This document shows positions 26,000-34,286 of a stretch of DNA of 50,105 nucleotides, piece by piece. The stretch's first letter is position 1, and each line of letters begins with the position of its first letter. A model generated the notes under the pieces. That model did not search any database. It was not told the DNA's origin and saw only the letters and a program-made list of their open reading frames with translations. Source of the stretch: Carnobacterium sp. 17-4 (GTDB lineage: Bacteria > Bacillota > Bacilli > Lactobacillales > Carnobacteriaceae); NCBI RefSeq assembly GCF_000195575.1, contig NC_015390.1, positions 1 through 50,105 of the forward strand, in the 5' to 3' direction. The translations under genes and the position numbers were made by a program.

Positions 26000-26494
26000 A
26001 TGACCCCACAACTAAAAAATATATTAATTGGTGCTGTCACAGCATCTTTTATACCCTTTATTTCCTTTTGTTATAGTAAATATAAAAGATGGAATGAATT
26101 GAGAAAAATAAAAGAAATGCTTTTTAAAGAATATATTAATCCTTTAGATGAGCTTACCAATGAGTTAAATAGAACTACCGAAAGTGAATATAGAACTGAA
26201 CTCCGGCTAATACATAAAAGAATGGATTACTTGCTTGAAAACGAAATAAAATATATGAGTTCTGACAATCAATTTGAAATCATTAGAATGATTGAATATA
26301 CAAAAATGTATTTGTTTCAACTAAATGAAATATTAAAGGAGTATACTTTTCATGATACAACGCCTGTAATAACAGATGAAATCCAAGATAAACAGCCTGA
26401 AATGAAAGAACTTACTACTAAATATAAAAATACAATAAATGCCTACAAGGATTTAAAAAGAGATTATTTAGTAAAGGAAAAGGATCTCCAATGA
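26000..26494 (+). CDS. Membrane-anchored helical protein, function unknown
   Basis: A 164-residue protein with one N-terminal membrane segment (about 8-26, ILIGAVTASFIPFISFCY), then a long charged helical region likely to form a coiled coil on the cytoplasmic side. CAGGAG lies 12 bases before the ATG. It resembles no family I know. Its neighbour downstream is a Par-like protein with its own spacing of about 200 bases, so they need not be one operon. Confidence 0.6.
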   Translation: MTPQLKNILIGAVTASFIPFISFCYSKYKRWNELRKIKEMLFKEYINPLDELTNELNRTTESEYRTELRLIHKRMDYLLENEIKYMSSDNQFEIIRMIEYTKMYLFQLNEILKEYTFHDTTPVITDEIQDKQPEMKELTTKYKNTINAYKDLKRDYLVKEKDLQ

Positions 26495-26696
26495 TAAAAT
26501 GTAGATTTCATTATAGTTTTTTATGTAATCATCTCAGAGCTGCACCAGAAGTAATCCGTTCAATCCCTGTTGAGTTTCATAATATTAATTAGACATTTAG
26601 CTTAATCATGTTTAAAATCTAATAGAAAGCTCTAAAACACATTTTTATATCGCGTGTAGCGTCTAATTTAATTTATGATAAGGAGTTTTATATATT

Positions 26697-27221
26697 ATGA
26701 AAGAAGTTGAAGAAGTCGAGATACTAGAGGTGTACACACCCACAGAACTTAGTGAGAAGTTAAATATTAATCCTTCTACTTTAAGAAAATATAGTGGAAT
26801 GATTGACGAACAAAACGGTGAGCCTTTTTTCAAGAGAGACAATAAAAATGGACGGAAATATGATAAAGAAGCGGCTGATATACTAGAACGCGTAATTTTC
26901 TTGAAAAAATCACCTGATATTAATTTAGAATCCTCTATTGACCTAGTTTTAAATGAATACAAACAAGAAAATCAAGCGCTTGGGACGCAACATGATATAG
27001 CGAAAAAAACGCCTAAAACAGATGAAATAAAGCTGCTACATAACAAAATAGATTTCATTGGGAATCAACTTCAAAAATTGATTGAACAGAACGATCAATT
27101 AATAAAGGATAACCAAGAAATGAAACTTGCTTTGGAACAGCCAGAAGAAGAACCGTTTTCTGATTCAGAACCGATTGAAGAAAAACAAACTTTCTTTACG
27201 CGCTTATTTAAAAAGAAATAA
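26697..27221 (+). CDS. pSK1 Par-like / DUF3967-type HTH coiled-coil protein
   Basis: A 174-residue protein with an N-terminal MerR-like helix-turn-helix (about 11-60, TPTELSEKLNINPSTLRKYS), a central region, a coiled coil (about 105-145, EIKLLHNKIDFIGNQLQKLI) and a short basic-hydrophobic tail FFTRLFKKK. This layout matches the single-protein Par of staphylococcal pSK1 and DUF3967 proteins, which aid plasmid segregation or regulation. It is a third maintenance-type gene in the window besides ParA/ParB and the RHH pair. AAGGAG lies before the ATG. Confidence 0.75.
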   Translation: MKEVEEVEILEVYTPTELSEKLNINPSTLRKYSGMIDEQNGEPFFKRDNKNGRKYDKEAADILERVIFLKKSPDINLESSIDLVLNEYKQENQALGTQHDIAKKTPKTDEIKLLHNKIDFIGNQLQKLIEQNDQLIKDNQEMKLALEQPEEEPFSDSEPIEEKQTFFTRLFKKK

Positions 27222-27270
27222 ATTTAGCTACTGTTTTATGCGATATAACGTCTGTAGCGTTTTTAAATAT

Positions 27271-27298
27271 ACTTTGTTAATTGGGAATTATGTAAACT
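27271..27298 (+). other. dif-like sequence, left of the NUDIX-GNAT pair
   Basis: The right 11 bases TTATGTAAACT equal the XerD half-site of Bacillus-type dif. The left half ACTTTGTTAAT keeps ACTT and a few other positions. The centre is TGGGAA. Confidence 0.4.
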
Positions 27299-27312
27299 AG
27301 TGCTTTTATTAA

Positions 27313-27807
27313 TTAATATACTGGTGAATCTAATATTTTCCACTTATCAAGAATCCAGCCTTTATCTATAAATGTTCCTTCTTGGATATATTCTTTTGCT
27401 TTTAATACTAAAAGAGAAGAATTCTCCTCAGTTAGTTCGTTCAAAGGTAACCATACGGAACCTGCAGAGTCCTGACCTGAAAATTGATCAACCTGTTCCA
27501 AATTTCTCCCTACAAAAGAATCAATCTCATAAAATGTAGCTATATGATTAGTCATAGTTGTATTTTTATAGCTCCAAGGATATATAAAATTAACTACACC
27601 TAACTGATGAAAGTCGGTGACTATTAAATTAGTTTCTTCTTTGATTTCTCTGATTAGAGTGTCTTCTAATCTTTCTCCGAATTCTTGGCTTCCTCCAGGT
27701 AAATCAAATCTATAGATATAAGGACCACCAGTTTTTTTTATGACTAAAAGCTTACCTTGTCTATAAAGTATTCCATAGATTCCAAATGCTGTATGGTATC
27801 TTTTCAT
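27313..27807 (-). CDS. NUDIX hydrolase
   Basis: A 164-residue NUDIX protein that hydrolyses a nucleoside diphosphate linked to another group. The NUDIX box spans about 39-61: GSQEFGE, seven residues, REIKEETNL. It fits GX5EX7REUXEEXGU except that Asn replaces the last Gly. The N-terminal part (AFGIYGILYRQGKLLVIKK) is typical. The substrate is unknown. It is transcribed toward the dif-like site and follows a GNAT gene on the same strand. Confidence 0.88.
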   Translation of the reverse strand: MKRYHTAFGIYGILYRQGKLLVIKKTGGPYIYRFDLPGGSQEFGERLEDTLIREIKEETNLIVTDFHQLGVVNFIYPWSYKNTTMTNHIATFYEIDSFVGRNLEQVDQFSGQDSAGSVWLPLNELTEENSSLLVLKAKEYIQEGTFIDKGWILDKWKILDSPVY

Positions 27808-27932
27808 ATTTATGTAATCTCCCCTTTCGTAATATATATAATAATAACTTATACTAAAAAAAGTAAGAGTATTTTAAACATGCTTTTTTATTTGATAAAC
27901 ATATCGAGTGTATTAATTAAGCTTTTAAATAT

Positions 27933-28439
27933 TTATTTTTTAATTTCATATACAAAATGTTCTTTATCACTACCATTTTGAATTCGTGTATAAGTAAATT
28001 TATACGTCATGCCTATGGTTTCTACAACTTTTTTTGAAGCTATATTACTAGGAACAAATTGTGCTACAACCTTATTTAAATTGAATTCATTAAAAGCCAT
28101 TAGAATTAATTTCCTTGCAACTTCAGATCCAAAGCCTTTACCTTGATAGGTTTTTTTTATGATATATGCAAGTTCTGTGCAGTTACTGTTTTTAATTTCA
28201 GTTTGAATTAATCCAGCTATTCCAATAAATTCATTGGTGTCTTTATTTTCAATGAGAAAATAACTATATCCATATTTAGCATATTGTTCTCTTATTTTAT
28301 CTATCCAAAGGTTAACCTCATTATCTGGATAAATTTTTCCCCATCCAAGAATCATTAGTTGTTCATCTTGCAATAGTTCTTTTAAGTATTTGAAATCATT
28401 TTTCTCGATTTTCCTTATATTAATTCGTCCTTCATTCAA
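27933..28439 (-). CDS. GNAT-family N-acetyltransferase (RimJ/RimL type)
   Basis: A 168-residue acetyltransferase using acetyl-CoA. Motif A is seen as YIIKKTYQGKGFGSEVARKLI (Q/R-x-x-G-x-G/A), followed by VVAQFVPSNIASKKVVETIG typical of RimJ/RimL proteins. The substrate may be an amine, antibiotic or protein N terminus. A broken copy of its last 45 codons sits at 25350-25485. With the NUDIX gene it forms a unit flanked by two dif-like sequences. Confidence 0.9.
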   Translation of the reverse strand: MNEGRINIRKIEKNDFKYLKELLQDEQLMILGWGKIYPDNEVNLWIDKIREQYAKYGYSYFLIENKDTNEFIGIAGLIQTEIKNSNCTELAYIIKKTYQGKGFGSEVARKLILMAFNEFNLNKVVAQFVPSNIASKKVVETIGMTYKFTYTRIQNGSDKEHFVYEIKK

Positions 28440-28464
28440 TTAAAATCACTCCTTCAACTTATTA

Positions 28465-28492
28465 ACATAGAATAAATAGTTTTATGTAAACT
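28465..28492 (+). other. dif-like sequence, right of the NUDIX-GNAT pair
   Basis: It ends in the exact XerD-type half TTATGTAAACT (28482-28492) in the same orientation as the site at 27271-27298. The left half is weaker. Confidence 0.4.
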
Positions 28493-28692
28493 ATTGAATT
28501 ATAAGTGGGCTCTTTTATTTTTTAGTCTGCTGCAAAGTTTAAGATGACGGTTGTTTAATTTTGTTTTTTGATTCAGAATATATTATATGATCGAATATTT
28601 TAGAAGTTTTCTACCAAAAAATAATTATACTTATTTTTTCAAGCAGCATGACAATAAAAATAGACTTTTTCTTGTACAAAAGGAGTGACATA

Positions 28693-28896
28693 ATGAAAAT
28701 AAACAAAAAACAATTTTGGATCCTAGCAATTTCATATGCAGCTGTAACATTTATTTTGAATAATGTACTTCATACAACTATAGGTAGCTTTTTAATGCAA
28801 TTAAGTTCCTTATCTTTAGCCCTTGGACTAATTTTATTTACATATAAAATACTTGAAATCTTGATCAAACAATTTATCTATAATCGTAAAAAATAA
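28693..28896 (+). CDS. Small two-span membrane protein
   Basis: A 67-residue protein with two membrane segments (about 8-24 and 33-52) and a basic tail YNRKK. A longer frame opens at 28648, but AGGAGTGAC precedes the ATG at 28693. It is followed 24 bases later by another tiny membrane protein with its own AGGAG, so the two are likely co-transcribed. Function unknown. Confidence 0.65.
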   Translation: MKINKKQFWILAISYAAVTFILNNVLHTTIGSFLMQLSSLSLALGLILFTYKILEILIKQFIYNRKK

Positions 28897-28920
28897 TTTA
28901 ATTTAGAAAGGAGTCAGGAT

Positions 28921-29094
28921 ATGAAAGACATTTTAAAATCAATCATTATTTTTGGAACGGTATTTTTAATCGTTTTATTTGGTGGATTAACTCTAAATTT
29001 TCCTCCATTACTGCTATTATTGTTGGCTTCACTAATTGTATTTATAGTAATAGGCTATCAAGTAATCAAGGCCATTAGAACTAAGGTAATGTAA
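28921..29094 (+). CDS. Very small two-span membrane protein
   Basis: A 57-codon gene starting MKDILKSIIIFGTVFLIVLF, with two hydrophobic segments (about 5-22 and 27-46) and a basic end KAIRTKVM. GAAAGGAGTC is 9 bases before the ATG. Its size makes it easy to miss. Function unknown. Confidence 0.65.
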   Translation: MKDILKSIIIFGTVFLIVLFGGLTLNFPPLLLLLLASLIVFIVIGYQVIKAIRTKVM

Positions 29095-29245
29095 GGTGAA
29101 CAACAATTATAGGTTACTTACCTTACATTTTAACCTATTATTCCCGAAAAATTATCAGGATAGCTAATAAAAAGACTAATATTATAATTAGAGTAGGCAC
29201 GTAATTTCCTTTTTATAATACTTGAATTTAAAAAGGAGCTAGAAA

Positions 29246-29440
29246 ATGGGAAAAAAGATCACACTAAAAAAAAGTATAATTTTATTTAGTGTCACATTTA
29301 TAGTATTATTCATAGATATTTACTTATTTTCAGATAATTCAGGTCTTTTGGGAGCAATTTTTCAAACACTTATTGTACAATCTTTAATTTTCATTCCTCT
29401 TTTTGTATTAATGTTAATTCAAAACAAAAACGGCAACTAA
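29246..29440 (+). CDS. Small two-span membrane protein
   Basis: A 64-residue protein with a basic start (MGKKITLKK), two membrane segments (about 10-28 and 36-58) and a polar tail QNKNGN. AAAGGAGC precedes the ATG. A strong terminator overlaps its stop codon. It is the third tiny membrane gene in a row and of unknown function. Confidence 0.65.
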   Translation: MGKKITLKKSIILFSVTFIVLFIDIYLFSDNSGLLGAIFQTLIVQSLIFIPLFVLMLIQNKNGN

Positions 29441-29458
29441 TTTTTAGTTGTCGTTTTT
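29426..29458. terminator. Bidirectional terminator
   Basis: AAAAACGGCAACTA pairs with TAGTTGTCGTTTTT (one G-T). It serves the rightward membrane gene and the leftward recombinase gene, which converge here. Confidence 0.85.
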
Positions 29459-29475
29459 GTTTACCTTTAAACTAT

Positions 29476-30027
29476 TTAAAATCCTAATCTGAAATTTAAT
29501 AAGGTCTCGCTGATTTCATCTTCATTGATCCCGATATAGCGTTTTGTAATTTTCTCGCTGCTGTGTCCAAATATTTCCATCAGTGTGGCCACGTCTTTGG
29601 TTTTTTTGTAATAATGGTAACCGAACGTCTTACGCAGCGTGTGCGTGCCGATATCGTCTCTTCCTAACAGCTGAGCGACCTTTTGAAACATCTGGTAAAC
29701 GGTATTCACTTCTAAATGACCACCCTTGGTGCTTGGAAATAAATAATCATCTGCTGCCAGGTCTTTCGTGTACTCCTGGATCAAGTCCTGCAGACTACTC
29801 AAATACAAAATACGAGTCTTACCCGTTTTCTTTTCGACAATACGGGGATTTTTTGAGGAAATCAGGTCTTGTTTCTTTAATTTAACGATATCCGACATGC
29901 GTAAACCGCTATTAATGCCAATCAAAAATAGAAAAACATCCCGATCCGCGTTTTTATTGCGCCTCAAACAGAATAAAAAGTCGTTTATTTCTTGTTGAGT
30001 CCGTAATGGTTGGACGTTGTAACTCAT
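29476..30027 (-). CDS. Small tyrosine recombinase (catalytic domain only)
   Basis: A 183-residue site-specific recombinase with the full active-site set: Arg43 (GLRMSD), Lys near 67-70, His129-x-x-Arg132 (HTLR), His155 (GHSS) and nucleophile Tyr164 (RYIG). The usual N-terminal core-binding SAM-like domain of about 100 residues is absent. It starts 28 bases from a 14-bp-arm inverted repeat and reads away from the gene array to its right, the same layout as intI, attI and cassettes in integrons. Base composition (more GC than neighbours) suggests separate origin. It could act with, or be helped by, a host Xer protein. Confidence 0.92.
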   Translation of the reverse strand: MSYNVQPLRTQQEINDFLFCLRRNKNADRDVFLFLIGINSGLRMSDIVKLKKQDLISSKNPRIVEKKTGKTRILYLSSLQDLIQEYTKDLAADDYLFPSTKGGHLEVNTVYQMFQKVAQLLGRDDIGTHTLRKTFGYHYYKKTKDVATLMEIFGHSSEKITKRYIGINEDEISETLLNFRLGF

Positions 30028-30055
30028 TTAAAAGCCCTCTCCTCTCACAAAAGTG

Positions 30056-30093
30056 ATACATGATTTCGTTTATTATACCACGAAATCATGTAT
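30056..30093. other. Inverted repeat next to the recombinase, candidate primary recombination site (S1)
   Basis: ATACATGATTTCGT and ACGAAATCATGTAT are perfect 14-base inverted arms separated by 10 bases. The outer eight bases of each arm (ATACATGA, TCATGTAT) are the same as in the sites between genes further right. The total span is 38 bp, ten more than those 28-bp cores, about one helical turn. It could also be the recombinase's operator. Confidence 0.6.
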
Positions 30094-30252
30094 TGTGGGG
30101 CGATACAAAAAAAGAACCCTATTGGAATAGGATTCCCGATACACGATTTTATCCAAAATAGTGTATTCACAGAAAAAAATTATATAGGATGTGGCGCACA
30201 ACTTAATGATAATCCTAAAGATTGGGAGTCAACATCAGAAGCTATTACTTGA
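30088..30252 (+). pseudogene. Remnant of a gene 3' end abutting S1
   Basis: A 54-codon frame opens inside the right arm of S1 and reads IGIGFPIHDFIQNSVFTEKN, then YIGCGAQLNDNPKDWESTS. It looks protein-like but lacks a ribosome site and a beginning. I read it as the tail of a gene truncated at the recombination site. The family was not recognised. Confidence 0.4.
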
Positions 30253-30458
30253 AACAAAAATTTTTGTAAATAAACCTGTATAACAAGTTTTGTTTAATGG
30301 ACATTAGATACTCTTGATAATAAAAAGTCTACTCAAACTATAAAATAATTATTGTTTAACTTATATATACAGCGTTAAGTGAAATTAATTATAAAAAACT
30401 AATGTCTACTTTCGTTCCATTTATTTTAGCTCTAAAAAAATAAATAACGTTCTTAATG

Positions 30459-31808
30459 TCATCCTACAAAAATATCTTCTTGAGGATAGCGTATCAGTGA
30501 AGTTTTTTTTCTGGTTAATAGTATAGAGGCAATTGTGATTGGACCAATACGTCCGATGAACATGACAAACATGATTACAAATCGGCCTATAGTTGATAGC
30601 TCAGTAGTTAACCCAGTTGAAAGCCCTACTGTGCCAAATGCTGAAACAACTTCAAAAACAATAGCGATAAAAGATTCATTTTCAGTCACCGCTAAAACAA
30701 AGATAGCTACAAACACTAATAAAAAACTTATTAATGTTAGCGTTAAAGCTCTTAAAACAGCACTATTTTTTAATCTTCGCCCGAATAAAGATACTTCTTC
30801 TCCACCTTTTAAGAAGGTAATAGTTGTTAAAAGTAAAATAATAAAAGTGCTTAGCTTAATTCCACTACCAGTTGACGCACTTCCTGCTCCAATGAACATT
30901 AGTAGAACCGTCAAAAGCATAGAAGGTAAGGTCAGTGCCGTAATATCAATAGAATTAAAGCCGGCTGTTCTAGGAGTTAAACCTTGAAAATAAGCGCTCC
31001 ACATTTTATCTTCAAATGATAAACTACCTAAAGTCTGAGGATTTGAATATTCTAAAATAAAAATTGAAATAATTGCACTAATATTTATCACTAGTGTACC
31101 TACAATCATTACTTTTGAATGTAAGGTCAATGTCTTAAATTTCTTCTTATTCCATACATCTAAAAGAACTGTAAATCCTATTCCTCCTAAAATAAACATG
31201 CTTGTAATCGTTAAATTAACTATAGGATCTCCTACATAGCTAGATAAATTATCAGACCATAAAGAAAATCCAGCATTATTAAAAGCCGCAACAGTATGGA
31301 ATAAACTATAAAAAGCTCCCTTAGAAAATCCAAATTCTGGGATCCATTTGATGGACAATAAAATAAATCCAACTAGTTCAATACTGAAAGAGAAAAAAAG
31401 CAAATAACGAACCAATCGAATAATTCCTCCTGAAGAGTCCTGATTTAAAGATTCTTTAATGAGATTCCTTTGTTGCATGCTAATTTTTCGTTTAAATATA
31501 AAAAAGATAAAAACTGCGGCTGTCATTAAACCTAATCCACCAATTTGCATGAGAAACATAATAACCGTTTGTCCGAATAAAGTAAAAGCCGTACCAGTAT
31601 CAACTACAATTAATCCAGTAACTGTTACTGCAGAAGTAGCGGTAAACAATGTATTTAACCATGAAATTGTTTCTGTAGTCGCCATGGGCAACTTCAATAA
31701 TACTGTACCAACTAAAATAAGAACAAAAAAACTTAACACTACTGTCACAGAAGGATTAAGACGACTAGTAGATTGTTTTAAATATCCTTTTAAAATAAGC
31801 TTCTTCAT
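30459..31808 (-). CDS. Trk/Ktr-type potassium uptake channel protein (KtrB-like)
   Basis: A 449-residue ion-conducting subunit with about eight spans and four pore loops. Selectivity-filter-like turns are TATSAVTVTGL, AFNNAGFSL, GLTPRTAGFNS and SAFGTVGLSTGL. It takes up K+ (often Na+-dependent) in salt or osmotic stress. Its usual regulatory RCK partner KtrA/TrkA is not in the window, so a chromosomal partner is expected. It is followed on the same strand by an MscS gene upstream, giving an osmotic pair. Confidence 0.92.
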   Translation of the reverse strand: MKKLILKGYLKQSTSRLNPSVTVVLSFFVLILVGTVLLKLPMATTETISWLNTLFTATSAVTVTGLIVVDTGTAFTLFGQTVIMFLMQIGGLGLMTAAVFIFFIFKRKISMQQRNLIKESLNQDSSGGIIRLVRYLLFFSFSIELVGFILLSIKWIPEFGFSKGAFYSLFHTVAAFNNAGFSLWSDNLSSYVGDPIVNLTITSMFILGGIGFTVLLDVWNKKKFKTLTLHSKVMIVGTLVINISAIISIFILEYSNPQTLGSLSFEDKMWSAYFQGLTPRTAGFNSIDITALTLPSMLLTVLLMFIGAGSASTGSGIKLSTFIILLLTTITFLKGGEEVSLFGRRLKNSAVLRALTLTLISFLLVFVAIFVLAVTENESFIAIVFEVVSAFGTVGLSTGLTTELSTIGRFVIMFVMFIGRIGPITIASILLTRKKTSLIRYPQEDIFVG

Positions 31809-31891
31809 CTATCTAAAATCCTTTCATTTCTATATAAGAAAAATGTTTTTTAATCACCATACTAATATTTATAATATTTTTGGCTTTAAAG

Positions 31892-32791
31892 TTACTTATT
31901 TTTTTTCGTTTCCTTACTCCTATCTGAAATCACTTCAAGCGTTTCAGATGCTATTTCCAAGCTATTTCCTTCTTGATCGAATCGTTGGATAATTTCCGAG
32001 AAAAGTTTATCTTTTACATTACGCCTTTCTCTATAATCTACCACATAACGAAGACTTATCTCCACCCAGTTATCATTAAAAGAAAGAAAAACTTGGTTTT
32101 CCAAAGAAGCATTTTCTAATTTGTAACGTCTTTTCATATTTTCCCAAGCTATAACAGCTTCTTTATTATATTGTCCAGTATGTTTTTCCGCGACTTCTAA
32201 TAAAATAGTTTTAGCTAGCTTTATATCACTTTCAAAACGTAACGGAATTTTAATTTCATCCCACAAAAATTTAAAATAAGCATTATAGTTGTAAACAGGA
32301 GAGCTAAAAATATAACTATTTGAAACTCGAACAATTCTACCTGTGTATTGATCACCATCTACCCATTCTCCAATTTCCATCAACGTGGTTCTTAATACAC
32401 CGATATCTACTACATCGCCTTTAATTCCACCAAGAAGTACACGATCTCCTGTTTCAAAAAACTCAACAAATAGAATTGCAATCCATCCTGCAATGCTAAC
32501 AATTACTTCACGCAAGGCATAAGTGACTCCAGCTCCAGCCAGACCAATTGCTGTTGTAAATCCAGTAAGGTTTCTTCCAAATATATACATAAATATAATA
32601 AATAAAATAAAATTAGTTATCCAACGGGCAATTTTTCGAGAAACATACCAATGTCCTGAGTCCTTTAATCTTCCATACAAACGATTTAACAGAAAACGGC
32701 GTAAAAAGTAAAGAATAATAAATAAAATAAAAAACCAAATTATATTTACTAATAAAGGATACGATTCAGAAAAATTACGAATAAATTCCAT
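31892..32791 (-). CDS. MscS-family mechanosensitive channel
   Basis: A 299-residue protein. Two to three N-terminal spans are followed by the pore helix region (GLAGAGVTYALREVIVSIAGW) and the beta domain start FFETGDRVLLGGIKGDVVDIGVLRT. It releases solutes on hypo-osmotic shock. The C-terminal cytoplasmic part is longer than in minimal MscS. It lies 83 bases upstream of ktrB-like on the same strand, and the pair balances K+ uptake with emergency efflux. Confidence 0.88.
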   Translation of the reverse strand: MEFIRNFSESYPLLVNIIWFFILFIILYFLRRFLLNRLYGRLKDSGHWYVSRKIARWITNFILFIIFMYIFGRNLTGFTTAIGLAGAGVTYALREVIVSIAGWIAILFVEFFETGDRVLLGGIKGDVVDIGVLRTTLMEIGEWVDGDQYTGRIVRVSNSYIFSSPVYNYNAYFKFLWDEIKIPLRFESDIKLAKTILLEVAEKHTGQYNKEAVIAWENMKRRYKLENASLENQVFLSFNDNWVEISLRYVVDYRERRNVKDKLFSEIIQRFDQEGNSLEIASETLEVISDRSKETKKNK

Positions 32792-33031
32792 ACAAGTAAT
32801 CTCTTCCTCTCTATAAAAAAATGATTATTCCTCTTATTCGAGTATACTATACATTGGAATACATGCTTGAATAGTGACTTTTTCTCCACTTAATAAAATG
32901 AAGTAATTTCCATAAAAACAATGCATATTTCTAGTGTATCAGTTATGCTGAATAAGAAACCTTATGATAGTATGTTGAATCATTGATTTAATTCTTAAAA
33001 TAGAGAGTTTATTATAGAGGGGATGTTGAAT

Positions 33032-33565
33032 ATGGATTTTTTATTTAAAGATTGGACAACCATTTATAGAACACTGCTCGTTGGAACACTAGCATATCTT
33101 TTATTAATTCTAGTTCTTCGCATTTTCGGAAAACGAATACTTTCAAAAATGAGTGCTTTTGACTTTGTCGTTACAGTTGCTTTTGGTTCTATTTTAGCAA
33201 CTATTTTGACAGATAGTAAATTAGCATTGGCTGATGGGATAACCTCACTGACGTTGTTAGTATTCTTACAGTTTGTTCTTTCAAAATTAATAAAACGTTT
33301 CAATTTTATAGATAAGTTAGTTAAATCAGAACCTGTTCTATTGTACTTTAAAGGAAATTACGATGAACAAGCTATGGAAAAAGAGCGTATTTTAAAGGAG
33401 GATCTTTATCAAACAGCTCGTTCATCTGGATTTGTTTCAATGGACGATATTTCAGGAATTATTTTGGAAACGAATGGTGAGTTTTCAGTTCTTTCTAACA
33501 GTAACTTTACTATTGAAAATAGTACATTGAAGAATATAAAAAAAGATCATTTTACTAATTTATAG
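33032..33565 (+). CDS. DUF421 (YetF-type) membrane protein
   Basis: A 177-residue protein. Three N-terminal spans (about 12-90) contain the family motif LRIFGKRILSKMSAFDFVVTVAFGSILA. The cytoplasmic DUF421 domain includes EPVLLYFKGNY and the later RSSGFVSMDDISGIILETNGEFSVL. GAGGGG precedes the ATG at 33032 by about 9 bases; the ATG at 33023 overlaps that site. Proteins of this family are linked to spore or stress envelope functions, but the activity is unknown. The divergent neighbour is MscS. Confidence 0.85.
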   Translation: MDFLFKDWTTIYRTLLVGTLAYLLLILVLRIFGKRILSKMSAFDFVVTVAFGSILATILTDSKLALADGITSLTLLVFLQFVLSKLIKRFNFIDKLVKSEPVLLYFKGNYDEQAMEKERILKEDLYQTARSSGFVSMDDISGIILETNGEFSVLSNSNFTIENSTLKNIKKDHFTNL

Positions 33566-33834
33566 GTCTGTTAAATGCCTCACTCCCCAACCAAAAAAGG
33601 ACTACTTGTTAAAAAAAAGGAAAAGTGAACTATGTTATGCAGTTATTTCCTTAATTACACACTATTAAGTTTTCTTATCAATATATAATTATATGAAAAT
33701 AGTATACCTAATGCATTTATGTAGTAACGGTATTGTGGTAACTAGATATATACCGATAATTTTCTTCTCCATACATAAAATTAGTGAAACTTAAATACAG
33801 AATTACTTTTCTAAAAATACTAAGGAGGTACTTT
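33566..33834. other. Gap between DUF421 and KGG genes
   Basis: No gene seen; AT-rich, with the AAGGAGG of the next gene at the end. Confidence 0.3.
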
Positions 33835-33999
33835 ATGACCAAAAAAATGAGCAAACAAGAAGCAGGTAGAAAAGGTGGGAAAGCAACTTTATCTAAATAT
33901 AGTAAGAACTTTTACAGTGAAATTGGAAAAAAACAAAAGAAGGACTCAGAACATATCTACTTTAGGAGTGAAGATAAAAAAGCAACAAACCAAGTTTAG
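33835..33999 (+). CDS. KGG-motif general stress protein
   Basis: A 54-residue basic, hydrophilic protein with one clear stress motif EAGRKGGKAT and a degraded second copy (YSEIGKKQKK). It belongs to the YciG/GsiB-like plant-LEA-related small stress proteins. AAGGAGG is 8 bases before the ATG; the longer frame from 33784 is not supported. It fits the osmotic-stress theme of the neighbouring channel genes. Confidence 0.75.
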   Translation: MTKKMSKQEAGRKGGKATLSKYSKNFYSEIGKKQKKDSEHIYFRSEDKKATNQV

Positions 34000-34210
34000 G
34001 TTTATTGCTCTTTTCAAATACATGAATCTATCTAATTTAGTGTCTCGGTTCTCACATATCTTTTTTATGACCAGTCACTTACATTAAAATCGTTACCGTT
34101 TCGTCATTAATGTCCAAAAATATCCCAGCGTTTATCCTAGAATACTTCCATCTATGATAAATTGAAATAATAGAATACAACTAATTCAGGATTTTATATA
34201 ATTAACTTAA

Positions 34211-34270
34211 GGAAAAACCTCACCGATTCCTATCCTATTAAAATGGGACAGTAATCAGTGAGGTTTTTCC
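34211..34270. terminator. Long hairpin downstream of the antiporter gene
   Basis: GGAAAAACCTCAC pairs with GTGAGGTTTTTCC (13 pairs), with an inner GATT/AATC. It lies 17 bases after the antiporter stop. Confidence 0.7.
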
Positions 34271-34286
34271 TATACATAGGGTTCCC

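Noticed and set aside
31459-31992. A 177-codon plus-strand frame
   Set aside because: It lies opposite KtrB and MscS, both of which are clear family members.
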